Shown: positions 1-8,634, counted from the stretch's first letter. The stretch is DNA of 41,122 nucleotides from Alistipes sp. (GCA_017501625.1 JAFVWO010000077.1:1-41122); one strand, 5' to 3'. The notes: generated by a model from the sequence alone, not told the origin. A program made the numbers and translations.

Positions 1-318
1 AGTCTACAAGTAGCCTCTGCCCTCGCTTAATCGCGGCGCTGCGAAGCCCGAAAAAGCGGAGTTTACTTGGCATCTACCTTAAAGTCCTCCTTTTCAAAGG
101 AGGATTTAGGTGGATTGTAAATATATAAACGAAAATGCGTCAGCATTTTGAGGGCGAGCAATTTGTTGTCAAAAGGTAGTAGATGCAACGCTCGGCAAAA
201 ATGCCGTCGATGGATAGTACTTGACGTACATTCCATTGGCGGCACTTTTTGTTAGCGGCAGCAGATGCTGCCTTTTCACAACAAAGAACGCAAAATACAC
301 TTTTTATTCAGCCTCTTA
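1..318. repeat. Intergenic region with copy A of a dispersed repeat
   Basis: No convincing gene is present. Three blocks recur almost unchanged in the 8716-8803 intergenic region. A 29-base block at 41-69 is identical to 8716-8744. An 18-base block at 143-160 is identical to 8755-8772. A 25-base block at 291-315 is identical to 8779-8803. In this copy the blocks are pulled apart by extra sequence, whereas in the other they are nearly contiguous. The last block lies just after the stop of the minus-strand porin-like gene, so it may contribute to 3'-end formation. I infer a dispersed non-coding repeat; its function is unknown. Confidence 0.6.
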
Positions 319-1185
319 TTAGAAACTAAAGCCCGTCTTCACAATAGCATAATGCCTCTTCGATGTCGGGTTAAAGGTATAGCCGAGGTTTACAGGAATA
401 GTAATGGGGCCCACCTCAAACTCCCTATTCAGCATAAGGCTCAGGTTGGTAACATTGAAGCCCTCGGGGAGGTTGTCGAAGTCGAGCTCATAGCCGCCAT
501 CGACCATCTTGCGCGGTCCGGCACACCAGAAGGGTGCCGTCCAAGGTGAAGCACCTGCGGTAATCTCCACATCGAAGAGATTCATTACCGGCTGCGTGTA
601 AGCAATCTCAAAATATGACGAGAAGGCGCGACGCTTCTTCGTTCCATCCTCGTTATATAGCCAGTCGGCAGAGTGAAGGAACGTCGTTCCCCAGTGCAGG
701 CGTAGGCGGTCGAAGAAGGTATACTCGATAGTGGCCGTAAGGCTATGGTTCTCGTCATCCAAGAAGTCGTTCTGCCAAAAAGCCTTGCCATAGTCACACC
801 ACACGTCATAGACCGTAACAGAGAGGTTGCCGTAGTCGAAACCGAGTGTCATATCGAGCTCCTGATAGGTACTTACCGAAGAGTAGTTATACCACAAATC
901 TACATAGAAGGCTCCCAAGCCGAGAGTTACGCTGGGCTGTATTGCGGGATCGAAGACATTACCATAATACGACTGGTCGTAACCACGCCAGAGGTAGTTT
1001 GTCGTAATGTTTGCACCCACACCCCACCAAAAGAGTCCCTCGTCCTCCTCTTCGTCATCCGCAGCCATAGGTGCGGGGTTTGTTGTTGCTAATTCGTTGT
1101 CAAAGGTTGTAGTTAGTGTCTCTGCCTGCGCCGATACAACGAGCGCAAAGGTGGCAAGGAAGATAGTAATAAACTTTCTTGTCAT
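319..1185 (-). CDS. TorF-like putative outer-membrane porin
   Basis: The 288-residue protein has a Sec signal peptide (residues 1-21, cleavage after AQA) and an acidic linker (about 42-50). The rest is alternating polar/aromatic strands typical of a beta-barrel, ending in Phe (GFSF), as outer-membrane proteins do. The segment NYLWRGYDQS followed by a paired-strand pattern resembles the TorF/Gcw_chp family of putative porins; that assignment is from motif memory. It begins 33 bases after potD on the same strand and is probably the last gene of the pot operon, which suggests an outer-membrane route for a polyamine-like substrate. That link is inference from position only. A stand-alone barrel of unrelated function is the alternative. 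Confidence 0.6.
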   Translation of the reverse strand: MTRKFITIFLATFALVVSAQAETLTTTFDNELATTNPAPMAADDEEEDEGLFWWGVGANITTNYLWRGYDQSYYGNVFDPAIQPSVTLGLGAFYVDLWYNYSSVSTYQELDMTLGFDYGNLSVTVYDVWCDYGKAFWQNDFLDDENHSLTATIEYTFFDRLRLHWGTTFLHSADWLYNEDGTKKRRAFSSYFEIAYTQPVMNLFDVEITAGASPWTAPFWCAGPRKMVDGGYELDFDNLPEGFNVTNLSLMLNREFEVGPITIPVNLGYTFNPTSKRHYAIVKTGFSF

Positions 1186-1218
1186 CGTCGAAATAGGTCT
1201 TTCTTAATGTTTAATGGA

Positions 1219-2643
1219 TTATTTGTTGTTCTTAATATGTTGGTGGCGGCGCTTGATATGCCTCTGCTTACGGCGGTAGGTATCAACCTTGCGCCATACA
1301 CCCCAGATGAGCATCAACGAGAAGAAGAGGATGATGCCTACGAGCATGCCCGTAGAGAGGTTATCGCCCTTCACGCGCGACCACATCTCAAGCATCTTAT
1401 CCGTTCTATCGCCCGAGTCGTGCATGACACCACAGCGGTCGATGACCGAACGGTCGGGATATAGCACCGGATCGACAAAGACGCTATCCGAGCCCTCGAT
1501 AGAGCGACCCTCGTCGTCGACGAAGAGGTAGCTCAAGTCGCACGCCTCCATCTCACCACAGCTAAGGTTTTCCAACTCGGCATATACCTCCTCCGTGGCC
1601 ACAACGCTGACATATCCCGTAGCCTCCATATTGCGAATAGCATTTTCGGGCATACACATATAGTCGATGAAGTAGCGTGCAGCCCTCACGTTACGGGCAT
1701 ACTTGGGTATAACCCAGCCGTCGAACCATACGACACTACCCTCCTTGGGCACAGCGTAGCCGAGCTCTACGTCCACGCTTGTAGCCTCGTCGATAGCCCA
1801 CACGGCATCACCACTCCACATGAGATTTATCCACGCCTTCTCCTGCGTCATCATCTCCTTGCCGAAGTCAGCCTCCCAGCCCGCAACAAGCTCCTTCATA
1901 CGTTTGAGGTAGCTCTCAACAAGCGCGATAGACTCGTCCGAAGAGTCGTACATAAGGTCGTGGATAGTATCTATGTCGATATACTCATCCTCACCGAGCT
2001 CACCCTGAGCACGTGCCTCAAGAGTCTTAGCATAAATGAGCATCGGAGAGTATACATCGCGGAAGGCATCCTTAACAAAGATTTTATCCTTAAGTCGCTT
2101 GTCGAACATCAAATCCCACGATGATGCCTCCTCGTCGGTGACATAGCGCTTGTTATAGAGGATACCCGTAGTTCCCCACATATAACCTACCGAGTAGTCG
2201 TTAGGATTCTGACCCTCGGGAGCCTCCAACAGCGAGAACTGCTCACGTATGTAGGGCGACACGCAGTGGAAGTAGTTTATATCGCGAGCATTAATCTCGG
2301 CCTCAAATTCGGGCGTGATAATCGGCAGAAGCATATTATTACGCATCATACGCTCGATAATATACTCCGAGGGGCACACCACATCGAAGTCGGCATGTCC
2401 ATTCTCAATCTTGGCGAGCATCACCTCGTTGATATCGAAGGTTTGGTAGATAATCTCCACCTCCTCACCCGTCTGCTCCTTATACCACTCCTCGAACTCC
2501 ACCAACAGATCCTCGTCGATGTAGTCTCCCCAGTTGTAGACCTTGAGAATCTGCATACGCTCCTCATCGCTGGTGCACGACATCATACCGAGAGAGAAGC
2601 ATACCACCAATAGTGCCCAAAGGCTATATATCATCTTTCTCAT
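1219..2643 (-). CDS. potD: Spermidine/putrescine ABC transporter substrate-binding lipoprotein PotD
   Basis: This is the extracytoplasmic polyamine-binding component of the Pot importer. The N-terminus is a lipoprotein signal with Cys23 (GMMSC), and the mature start LKVYNWGDYIDEDLLVEFE is the classic PotD/PotF opening. The periplasmic-binding fold fills about residues 30-370. At 474 residues it is longer than the usual 340-370. The extra C-terminus holds a hydrophobic segment (about 432-450) that looks membrane-spanning, followed by a strongly basic Arg/Lys/His tail. The protein may therefore be held by both a lipid anchor and a helix. The start overlaps the potC stop by four bases (ATGA), showing translational coupling. 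Confidence 0.92.
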   Translation of the reverse strand: MRKMIYSLWALLVVCFSLGMMSCTSDEERMQILKVYNWGDYIDEDLLVEFEEWYKEQTGEEVEIIYQTFDINEVMLAKIENGHADFDVVCPSEYIIERMMRNNMLLPIITPEFEAEINARDINYFHCVSPYIREQFSLLEAPEGQNPNDYSVGYMWGTTGILYNKRYVTDEEASSWDLMFDKRLKDKIFVKDAFRDVYSPMLIYAKTLEARAQGELGEDEYIDIDTIHDLMYDSSDESIALVESYLKRMKELVAGWEADFGKEMMTQEKAWINLMWSGDAVWAIDEATSVDVELGYAVPKEGSVVWFDGWVIPKYARNVRAARYFIDYMCMPENAIRNMEATGYVSVVATEEVYAELENLSCGEMEACDLSYLFVDDEGRSIEGSDSVFVDPVLYPDRSVIDRCGVMHDSGDRTDKMLEMWSRVKGDNLSTGMLVGIILFFSLMLIWGVWRKVDTYRRKQRHIKRRHQHIKNNK

Positions 2644-3476
2644 TGGCGCGAAAGTTTTTTGTTCGACAACTGCTGCTCCATCTCCGCAGCACGCTTGGCT
2701 TGGCGATGCGAGCGATAGTTAACAACGATGAGCAACACCAATACAGCAACCAGAATTATGGTCGACAGGGCGCGAAGCTCGGGCGTGAGACCACCCTTGC
2801 GGGCATCGGCATAGATATACGTCGAGAGGGTCTCAAGGCCATCCGTACCATTGGTAAAGATGGTCACGGCAAAGTCGTCGATAGAGAGTGTGAAGGCGAG
2901 GATGAAGCCCGAAATCATGCCCGGACGAATCTCGGGGATGATAACGCGGCGCATAGCCTGCATGGGCGTAGCACCGAGGTCGAGGGCCGCCTCGTATATA
3001 TTGGGATTCATCTGCGTAAGGCGCGGCATGACGCTCAACACCACATAGGGCGTACAGAAGGTTATGTGCGCAAGTATCACCGTGGTATATCCCTGCGTGA
3101 CACCGAGTGTGATGAAGAGCAAGAAGAGCGATATACCGGTGATAATATCGGGGTTAAGGATGGGGATGTTATTCACAAAGTTAACAACCCTACGCTTACG
3201 ATATCTCAGGTCGTTGATACCGATAGCGGCGATGGTACCCAAAATGGTAGATACCGATGCAGCAACAAGAGCGATGATAAACGTATTCTTTATGGCATCA
3301 ATGAGCGAGTTATTTACACCCCCCGAGAATAGCGACGAGTACAACTCCGTAGAGAATCCTGTCCAGTTACCCAACACCTTAGACTCCGTGAACGAGAATA
3401 TGGCGATGATGACTATCGGTGCGTAGAGCATAACGAGCAGTACGACCAAATATAAGCTTGACAATGTGCGTTTCAT
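2640..3476 (-). CDS. potC: Spermidine/putrescine ABC transporter permease PotC
   Basis: The 278-residue inner-membrane permease belongs to the binding-protein-dependent transport family, with about six transmembrane helices. The EAA loop is visible as EAALDLGATPMQAMRRVIIPEIRPG (about 163-187), the surface that contacts the PotA ATPase. The gene sits between potB (one base apart) and potD (four-base overlap), so the order potA-potB-potC-potD is that of the classical polyamine importer. Length and motif are normal. Assignment as PotC rather than PotB rests on order and on the FSFTESKVLGNWTGFS segment after helix 1. Confidence 0.93.
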   Translation of the reverse strand: MKRTLSSLYLVVLLVMLYAPIVIIAIFSFTESKVLGNWTGFSTELYSSLFSGGVNNSLIDAIKNTFIIALVAASVSTILGTIAAIGINDLRYRKRRVVNFVNNIPILNPDIITGISLFLLFITLGVTQGYTTVILAHITFCTPYVVLSVMPRLTQMNPNIYEAALDLGATPMQAMRRVIIPEIRPGMISGFILAFTLSIDDFAVTIFTNGTDGLETLSTYIYADARKGGLTPELRALSTIILVAVLVLLIVVNYRSHRQAKRAAEMEQQLSNKKLSRQ

Positions 3477-3477
3477 A

Positions 3478-4269
3478 CTATAGCAGTCCCTCGTTAGCGC
3501 CCTCCTCCGACGAGTCGGTAAAGAGCGTGGTTATACCGATGATGATGAGCATGATGAGCGACAGCGCCGCACCATAGTGCCACATTCCGTTATTGATGTT
3601 CTCCTGTATCGTAGTACCAAAGAGCTTGATGTTGTTCATCGTGAGCAACTCGGCGATGGCGAAGGTCGATATTGTAGGCATAAAGACCATCATCACGCCA
3701 CTGACGATGCCGGGCATCGAGAGCGGGAACACAACGCGCGTGAACACCTGACGTGGCGTAGCACCAAGGTCCTCGGCAGCCTCGATAAGCGAGTGATCCA
3801 TCTTCTGAAGCACGTTGTATATCGGATAAATCATAAACGGCAGGAAGTTGTAGACCATACCGAAGATTAGGGCACCCTCGCCAAGCGGCAACCTCATGAA
3901 GTCGAACAACGCCACGGTTGCAAGCGTGCGCACAAGCACATTTATCCACATCGGCAGGATGAAGAGCATCACTACAAGCGATGCCAGCGACGGCCTCAGG
4001 CGCGAGAGAATGTAGGCTGCGGGATAACCCAATATCAAACATATAATTGTAGTTATCAGCGCTATGCCTATAGAGTAGATAAACGTATTTGCAGCCTCAG
4101 GCTGATTGATAAAACGCTCGAAGTTCTCCAACGAGAAGCCGCCATCCTTTGCCTGAAAGGCGTAGAGCATAATCAACACCAACGGCATAACGACAAACAC
4201 CGCCATAAAGAGCACATACGGCAGGCTCCAATTACGTCGTCGCGAACAAAATTTTACGAAGTTTCTCAT
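3478..4269 (-). CDS. potB: Spermidine/putrescine ABC transporter permease PotB
   Basis: The 263-residue integral membrane permease is the partner of PotC in the transmembrane channel. Hydrophobic helices begin at about residue 17, after a basic cytoplasmic start (RNFVKFCSRRRNW). The EAA loop is EAAEDLGATPRQVFTRVVFPLSMPG (about 163-187). The gene ends with TAG one base before potC starts and begins 45 bases after the potA stop, consistent with one transcript. Its TAG stop shows that amber is a normal terminator in this genome. Confidence 0.93.
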   Translation of the reverse strand: MRNFVKFCSRRRNWSLPYVLFMAVFVVMPLVLIMLYAFQAKDGGFSLENFERFINQPEAANTFIYSIGIALITTIICLILGYPAAYILSRLRPSLASLVVMLFILPMWINVLVRTLATVALFDFMRLPLGEGALIFGMVYNFLPFMIYPIYNVLQKMDHSLIEAAEDLGATPRQVFTRVVFPLSMPGIVSGVMMVFMPTISTFAIAELLTMNNIKLFGTTIQENINNGMWHYGAALSLIMLIIIGITTLFTDSSEEGANEGLL

Positions 4270-4314
4270 TTCTGTTTCGGGGTGAGTGGTAGGACAACAT
4301 GAACCATCATTCGA

Positions 4315-5706
4315 CTACTTGTCTGCGCGTTTGGCTATTCTCAACGCCGTGGGCACAATCTTGATACCCACCTCGTCGAGATCCTCCCACACATCGTGCG
4401 TGTCGACATATATATTCTCACCCTCATCCGTGCGCACGGTGAGGTGGTAGCGGTCGCCCTTGTAGAGGATGAAGCGTATCGTACCCCACGACACACCATC
4501 ATCGGGGTCGTCCGTAAGCTCCACAGCCGTGAAGTCGAACTTCACATCCACCTCGTCGCCACCATTTATGCCCTCAACGGCCGAGCACTCGAACTGCTCG
4601 CCGAGAATCTCCACGTGCGTAGCATCGACCATCGTACCCGGAACGCTATTCTCGGTACGCTCCTTGCGCATGACATGAATATCGGCCGGCTTGATAAGCA
4701 TGCCGACCTCCTGACCGGGCTCAAAGGCGTTATAATCCTGAATCTGTATCTCGTAGCCATCGGGCGTGTCGACGAACATCTCGTAATGTACACCCTTGAA
4801 GATGCACGAGCGCACAACACCATGGAACATCGCAGCCTCGGCATTGCGGATGATGTACACATCCTCGGGGCGCACGACAACATCCACGGGCACATTCTCG
4901 CCAAAGCCCTCGTCTACGCACTCAAACTCCTTATCCATGAAGCGCACCACGCGGTCACGTACCATCGTAGCATTGAGGATGTTACTCTCGCCGATAAAGT
5001 CGGCAACAAAGGCGTTGCAAGGCTCGTTGTATATATCCGTGGGGGTGCCTATCTGCTGTATCTTACCCTCGTTCATCACAACGATGGTGTCAGAGAGCGT
5101 GAGCGCCTCCTCCTGATCATGGGTGACGTACACGAATGTTATGCCCAACGTGCGATGCATCTCCTTGAGCTCCATCTGCATATCCTTACGCATCTTGAGG
5201 TCAAGGGCCGCAAGAGGCTCGTCGAGGAGCAACACCTGCGGGCGGTTTACGATGGCGCGGGCGATAGCCACACGCTGCTGCTGTCCACCCGAGAGCGACT
5301 GCACATCGCGATGTTCGTAGTCGGTCATGCCCACCATCTTCAGGGCACGCTTCACACGCTGTTCAATCTCGCGCTTATCTACCTTCTGAAGCTTAAGTCC
5401 GAAGGCGATATTGTCGTACACATTGTAATTAGGGAAAAGGGCGTAGCGCTGAAACACAGTATTCACGGGGCGCAAATGTGGAGGTATGCCCGTCATCTGC
5501 TCGCCACCAATGAGTATTTCACCACTTGATGCTGAATTAAATCCCGCCAAGAGGCGTAATAATGTGGTTTTTCCACAACCCGACGGGCCGAGGATTGTAA
5601 GGAACTCTCCCTTCTTAACCGACAAACTCACATCATCCAGAACAACCTTATCGGGAAAGTTCTTCGTGATATGACGAATCTCAATGATATGATTTGACTC
5701 TGCCAT
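4315..5706 (-). CDS. potA: Polyamine ABC transporter ATP-binding protein PotA
   Basis: This is the cytoplasmic ATPase driving PotBC. Visible motifs are Walker [10 protein letters not shown] (40-48), the Q-loop in VFQRYALFP (84-92), signature LSGGQ (138-142), Walker B LLLDEP (159-164) and H-loop His196. At 463 residues it is about 85 longer than E. coli PotA. The extra length is a second C-terminal TOBE-like domain: the segment ending [14 protein letters not shown] is echoed near the end by [14 protein letters not shown]. First gene of the operon; a consensus promoter lies about 107-136 bases upstream. PotA is the best name, although related Fe3+ or putrescine ATPases look alike. Confidence 0.93.
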   Translation of the reverse strand: MAESNHIIEIRHITKNFPDKVVLDDVSLSVKKGEFLTILGPSGCGKTTLLRLLAGFNSASSGEILIGGEQMTGIPPHLRPVNTVFQRYALFPNYNVYDNIAFGLKLQKVDKREIEQRVKRALKMVGMTDYEHRDVQSLSGGQQQRVAIARAIVNRPQVLLLDEPLAALDLKMRKDMQMELKEMHRTLGITFVYVTHDQEEALTLSDTIVVMNEGKIQQIGTPTDIYNEPCNAFVADFIGESNILNATMVRDRVVRFMDKEFECVDEGFGENVPVDVVVRPEDVYIIRNAEAAMFHGVVRSCIFKGVHYEMFVDTPDGYEIQIQDYNAFEPGQEVGMLIKPADIHVMRKERTENSVPGTMVDATHVEILGEQFECSAVEGINGGDEVDVKFDFTAVELTDDPDDGVSWGTIRFILYKGDRYHLTVRTDEGENIYVDTHDVWEDLDEVGIKIVPTALRIAKRADK

Positions 5707-6009
5707 TAAAATTAACGTAATTTGTTGTTAAACAAAACATTGACCAACAACCGATCAACCACAGCAACGATTTCGCCATGCACACACTCGTGCATATTGT
5801 CCGTATGTAGTGCAAATATACAATAAAAAGTAGGAACGCAAAGCAAATAAAGATTTTTTTTTACTATTTGGGATGAAATAACTCTTATATCACCCCTGAG
5901 CACCATAACAATATGGTCTTTTACCCTCCATCACACACCACACATTTAGCCTTGATTGGAACACTTCGAAGAGGCCCTACAAGCGCTTAAATTTGCCCGC
6001 ACAGAGCCT
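5707..6009. other. Intergenic region between potA and the terminase gene
   Basis: The 303-base AT-rich spacer holds the potA promoter (5813-5842) and a potA leader of about 100 bases. The part from about 5860 to 6009, towards the end of the minus-strand terminase gene, shows no convincing gene, repeat or strong hairpin. Confidence 0.6.
5813..5842 (-). promoter_or_regulatory. Promoter of the pot operon
   Basis: On the minus strand, TATATTTG (5820-5813) matches the Bacteroidota -7 element TAnnTTTG. TTTG (5842-5839) lies 18 bases upstream, matching the -33 element. The predicted transcript starts about 100 bases before the potA ATG. Confidence 0.65.
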
Positions 6010-7446
6010 CTAAATAAACCGCGCCCTCTGCCAACGTCCATTGGAGGCTGCCGTAACCTCACGCTCGACGATGCCCGTGAGCACATCCGCAGCATCATCG
6101 TGGCGATTGGCGCGAAAGAGGCGCTTGTATGTCGTCACATGGGCATAAAACTCGGGCCAACGCACACACCAATCCTCGGGCATACGCACCGTATGGAGCA
6201 CCGTGGCCGAGTTCGAGAGGATGCGTGCCTCCTTGTTTGCCGACTGATGAAACCACTCTATGCGCGTGGTAGGCACCAAGCGTTGCAACGAGCGAGCGAA
6301 GCCTCGACCGCCATTATTACTCTCGACATAGGCCTGACGTATACCCTCGCGCTTAAGCATCGCCGCAACAAGAGGCTCCGTATGCTCCATCGTCTGGCGC
6401 GAGTATACCACATCGGTGACATATATAATTCCATCCGTGTCGACGACATAGTCCACCGAACAGAGATAATCATCGCCCGCATCTGCCGTATCGGTATAAT
6501 TCGAGCGGGCAACAATATCGCGCGGCAGGAGCGTGTACTGCCTGAAGCCATCGCCATAGAGCAGCCCCTCCCTCGACGAGGGGTGACCCTGATACATCGC
6601 CTCGAAACGCACGGGGTCGAGGCGCCGCTTCGAGAGTAACAATTCGCGACTCTGCTGCTCGGGCCACAACGCCTCACCCTCACCTCGCGGGTCTATCTCC
6701 GTCGCAGGCGATGCCTTCAGCGCCTCGAAGTTTAATACCAACCACTCATTGTCGCCCACCTCGTCTATGTCGCTCCACGAGCGCAACTCGCGGAAGGGCT
6801 CCGTGCGACCAAGCACACCGATGAGATCCTCCTCGTGCCAGCGCGTGAAGACTATCAACTCGCGCGAGGCGTTGTGCATACGTGTGCGCACAACCGATGT
6901 GTACCACTCCCAGCAATTCTCGCGTATGACGGGCGACTGCGCCTCCATAGCATCCTTATAGAGGTCGTCGAGGATGAAACAATCCACCCTATTGCCCGTC
7001 AGCGACCCCTCGCGACCAACGCTTATAAGCTCACCCTTATGGCCGATAATCTCAACCTCGTCCGACGTGCGTATATATCCCGACGGCTTCGTACCTCGCT
7101 TGATGGTCGTCTCGGGAAACATCGCCTCATACTCGCGTGACTCGATGATACGCTGCACACGGCGGTTGAACTTCGAGGCGAGTGTTCCCGAGTAGGAGGC
7201 TATCGCTATGCGCATATCGGGGTCGAGGCCAAGCATGTAGGCCGGTAGAAGCGTCGTGGCACCCACGCTCTTACCATGCTGCGGTGGCACCGACACGATA
7301 AGACGCTTGATGCGCCCCGCGGCAAAAGCCTGAAGTATAGTATAATAGGTTCGATGAAAGGGTGTAAACTCCAAAAAGGGGTATACCTCCGTGGCGAAAT
7401 CCACAAACGCAGGCTGTGGCACCATATCCTTATCTTTTCCACTCAT
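6010..7446 (-). CDS. Phage-type terminase large subunit (TerL)
   Basis: A DNA-packaging motor of tailed phages: an N-terminal ATPase pumps DNA and a C-terminal RNase H-like nuclease cuts it. The 478-residue protein keeps both halves. Walker A is VPPQHGKS (53-60), Walker B is FILDD (157-161) and motif III is FTRWHEED (200-207). Nuclease acidic residues are Asp332 (SVDYVVDTDG), Glu375 (VESNNGG) and the Asp450/Asp451/Asp454 group (RHDDAADVL). It is preceded 11 bases upstream by a 97-residue gene, and no portal, capsid or small terminase gene is found nearby. It is therefore a prophage remnant or a retained single module, yet the reading frame shows no decay. The type is clear; its role here is not. 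Confidence 0.88.
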   Translation of the reverse strand: MSGKDKDMVPQPAFVDFATEVYPFLEFTPFHRTYYTILQAFAAGRIKRLIVSVPPQHGKSVGATTLLPAYMLGLDPDMRIAIASYSGTLASKFNRRVQRIIESREYEAMFPETTIKRGTKPSGYIRTSDEVEIIGHKGELISVGREGSLTGNRVDCFILDDLYKDAMEAQSPVIRENCWEWYTSVVRTRMHNASRELIVFTRWHEEDLIGVLGRTEPFRELRSWSDIDEVGDNEWLVLNFEALKASPATEIDPRGEGEALWPEQQSRELLLSKRRLDPVRFEAMYQGHPSSREGLLYGDGFRQYTLLPRDIVARSNYTDTADAGDDYLCSVDYVVDTDGIIYVTDVVYSRQTMEHTEPLVAAMLKREGIRQAYVESNNGGRGFARSLQRLVPTTRIEWFHQSANKEARILSNSATVLHTVRMPEDWCVRWPEFYAHVTTYKRLFRANRHDDAADVLTGIVEREVTAASNGRWQRARFI

Positions 7447-7457
7447 AGTCCACCGCT

Positions 7458-7751
7458 CTAACGTCCAACAATCGTATCGCGCAACACTACAAACGAGAAG
7501 TCATCCTCGACAACCGCCTCACCCACCGAGGCCTCAAACTCCCACCACACAGGGACAATACCGACTATGGCTCTCACCTTGCGGTCGTCATGCAGCACCT
7601 CGCCGCGACGTATAACGAGGGTCGTCACCAAACGACAGCGCACCTCACCATCGTAGCAGACAATCACGCCTGAATAGAACTCCCTATCGCCAACCTCCGC
7701 CACTAAACGCTCGGCAAGTTCAAGATAAATTGATGATGTAATTTCGTACAT
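7458..7751 (-). CDS. Small hypothetical protein upstream of the terminase gene
   Basis: I do not recognise this 97-residue protein. It has no signal peptide or membrane helix. Alternating short hydrophobic stretches (SGVIVCYDGEVRCRLVTTLVIRRG, and VRAIVGIVPVWWEFE) suggest a small beta-rich fold. It lies 11 bases upstream of terL and is likely co-transcribed with it from the divergent control region at 7795-7856. The position suits a phage accessory protein, but it does not look like a known small terminase (no HTH seen). Coding status rests on operon placement and an intact frame. Confidence 0.6.
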   Translation of the reverse strand: MYEITSSIYLELAERLVAEVGDREFYSGVIVCYDGEVRCRLVTTLVIRRGEVLHDDRKVRAIVGIVPVWWEFEASVGEAVVEDDFSFVVLRDTIVGR

Positions 7752-7794
7752 AATTGATTTTTTAGGGTTTATTAAATAAATTTAGGGGTTAAAT

Positions 7795-7825
7795 TTTGCA
7801 AACTAAAATAAATTGCTTAACTTTG
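7795..7825 (+). promoter_or_regulatory. Promoter of the S24 repressor gene
   Basis: TTTG (7795-7798), a 19-base spacer and TAACTTTG (7818-7825) make a full match to the Bacteroidota -33/-7 promoter. The leader to the ATG at 7899 would be about 67 bases. Confidence 0.7.
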
Positions 7826-7830
7826 CTCCA

Positions 7831-7856
7831 CAAAGATACGTTCAAATATTTATCTT
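7831..7856 (-). promoter_or_regulatory. Divergent promoter of the terminase module with candidate operator
   Basis: On the minus strand, TATCTTTG (7838-7831) is a consensus -7 element; the best -33 is ATTG about 20 bases upstream. It lies directly against the repressor promoter on the other strand, so the two promoters overlap. An inverted repeat, AAGATA (7833-7838) and TATCTT (7851-7856) separated by 12 bases, covers this promoter and is a candidate repressor operator. The operator is inference. Confidence 0.5.
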
Positions 7857-7898
7857 GTCAATAGTTTGGTACAATTTTTTAATATAAAATTTTCTTAT

Positions 7899-8579
7899 AT
7901 GGATACGATTGGTGGACGAGTAAGAGCTATGCGCAAGCAGCTCGATTTAACGCAAGAGCAATTAGCACAGCAACTTGGCATAGGCAAAGCGGCACTCTCG
8001 ATGATTGAGACGGGCAAGGCCGGACTATCTACGCGCAACAAGAATATACTTGTTCAAGATTTGAATGTGAACCCCGAATGGATTGACACCGGCAAGGGTC
8101 GTATGTTTAATGCCGAGCCCAACTGCACACCCTATCTCCACCGCACAGACAAGTCGCTACCGCTACAGAGCGTACCCCTCTACTCCATCGAGGGCACGGC
8201 GGGCCTTGTACCCATCTTTGCCGAGGAGTCGACAGCCAAACCTATCAACTTCATCCATATTCCCAACTTGCCGAAGTGCGACGGCGCTATATATGTCGTG
8301 GGCGACTCGATGTATCCGCTGCTCAAGAGTGGCGACATCATCCTCTACAAGCAACTTAACGACGTGAGAGATGTATTTTGGGGCGACATGTACCTGTTAT
8401 CCATAGACATAGATGGCGAGGAGTACATCACCGTAAAATATGTGCAGAAGTCCGAGCACGAGGGCTTCATCAAGCTCGTAAGCCAAAACCAGCACCATGC
8501 CGACAAGGAGGTGGAGATGAGCCGCATACGCGCCATAGCCCTTATCAAGGCCTCGATACGCATGCACACCATAGGGTAA
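7899..8579 (+). CDS. LexA/CI-like repressor (HTH plus S24 peptidase domain)
   Basis: The 226-residue protein has an XRE-type helix-turn-helix (about 4-58) and a C-terminal S24 domain. The ATG at 7899 is chosen over an upstream in-frame TTG at 7866, because the HTH begins directly after it and the promoter fits. The S24 elements are all present: Ala101-Gly102 in IEGTAGLV as a possible self-cleavage bond, Ser137 in VGDSMYP and Lys180 in ITVKYV. Their spacing is close to LexA (84/85, 119, 156). The protein should bind the divergent control region and may be inactivated by RecA during DNA damage; this is inference. It is adjacent to phage-type terL, as in prophage immunity regions. Confidence 0.85.
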   Translation: MDTIGGRVRAMRKQLDLTQEQLAQQLGIGKAALSMIETGKAGLSTRNKNILVQDLNVNPEWIDTGKGRMFNAEPNCTPYLHRTDKSLPLQSVPLYSIEGTAGLVPIFAEESTAKPINFIHIPNLPKCDGAIYVVGDSMYPLLKSGDIILYKQLNDVRDVFWGDMYLLSIDIDGEEYITVKYVQKSEHEGFIKLVSQNQHHADKEVEMSRIRAIALIKASIRMHTIG

Positions 8580-8585
8580 AAGGGC

Positions 8586-8623
8586 AATGAGTAATGAGTA
8601 GTGAGTAATGAGTAATGAGTAAT
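8586..8623 (+). repeat. Heptamer tandem repeat (AATGAGT)
   Basis: Five tandem copies of AATGAGT (the third is AGTGAGT) plus a partial copy start six bases after the repressor stop codon. It contains no gene. Such arrays can change length by slippage. Confidence 0.85.
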
Positions 8624-8634
8624 ACTAAAATACA

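Noticed and set aside
2613..3332. Plus-strand open frame of 239 codons opposite potC
   Set aside because: It is antisense to PotC, of low-complexity composition, and without promoter or family motif.
4396..5529. Long plus-strand open frame of 377 codons opposite potA
   Set aside because: It lies entirely antisense to a clear PotA and has no recognisable domain; such frames arise from the GC-rich codon pattern of the real gene.
7866..7898. Upstream TTG start for the S24 repressor
   Set aside because: The extra 11 residues do not resemble the family, while ATG at 7899 directly precedes the helix-turn-helix.
8586..8623. Heptamer array as part of a coding region or CRISPR-like element
   Set aside because: It lies after the repressor stop codon, has no spacers and encodes nothing recognisable.
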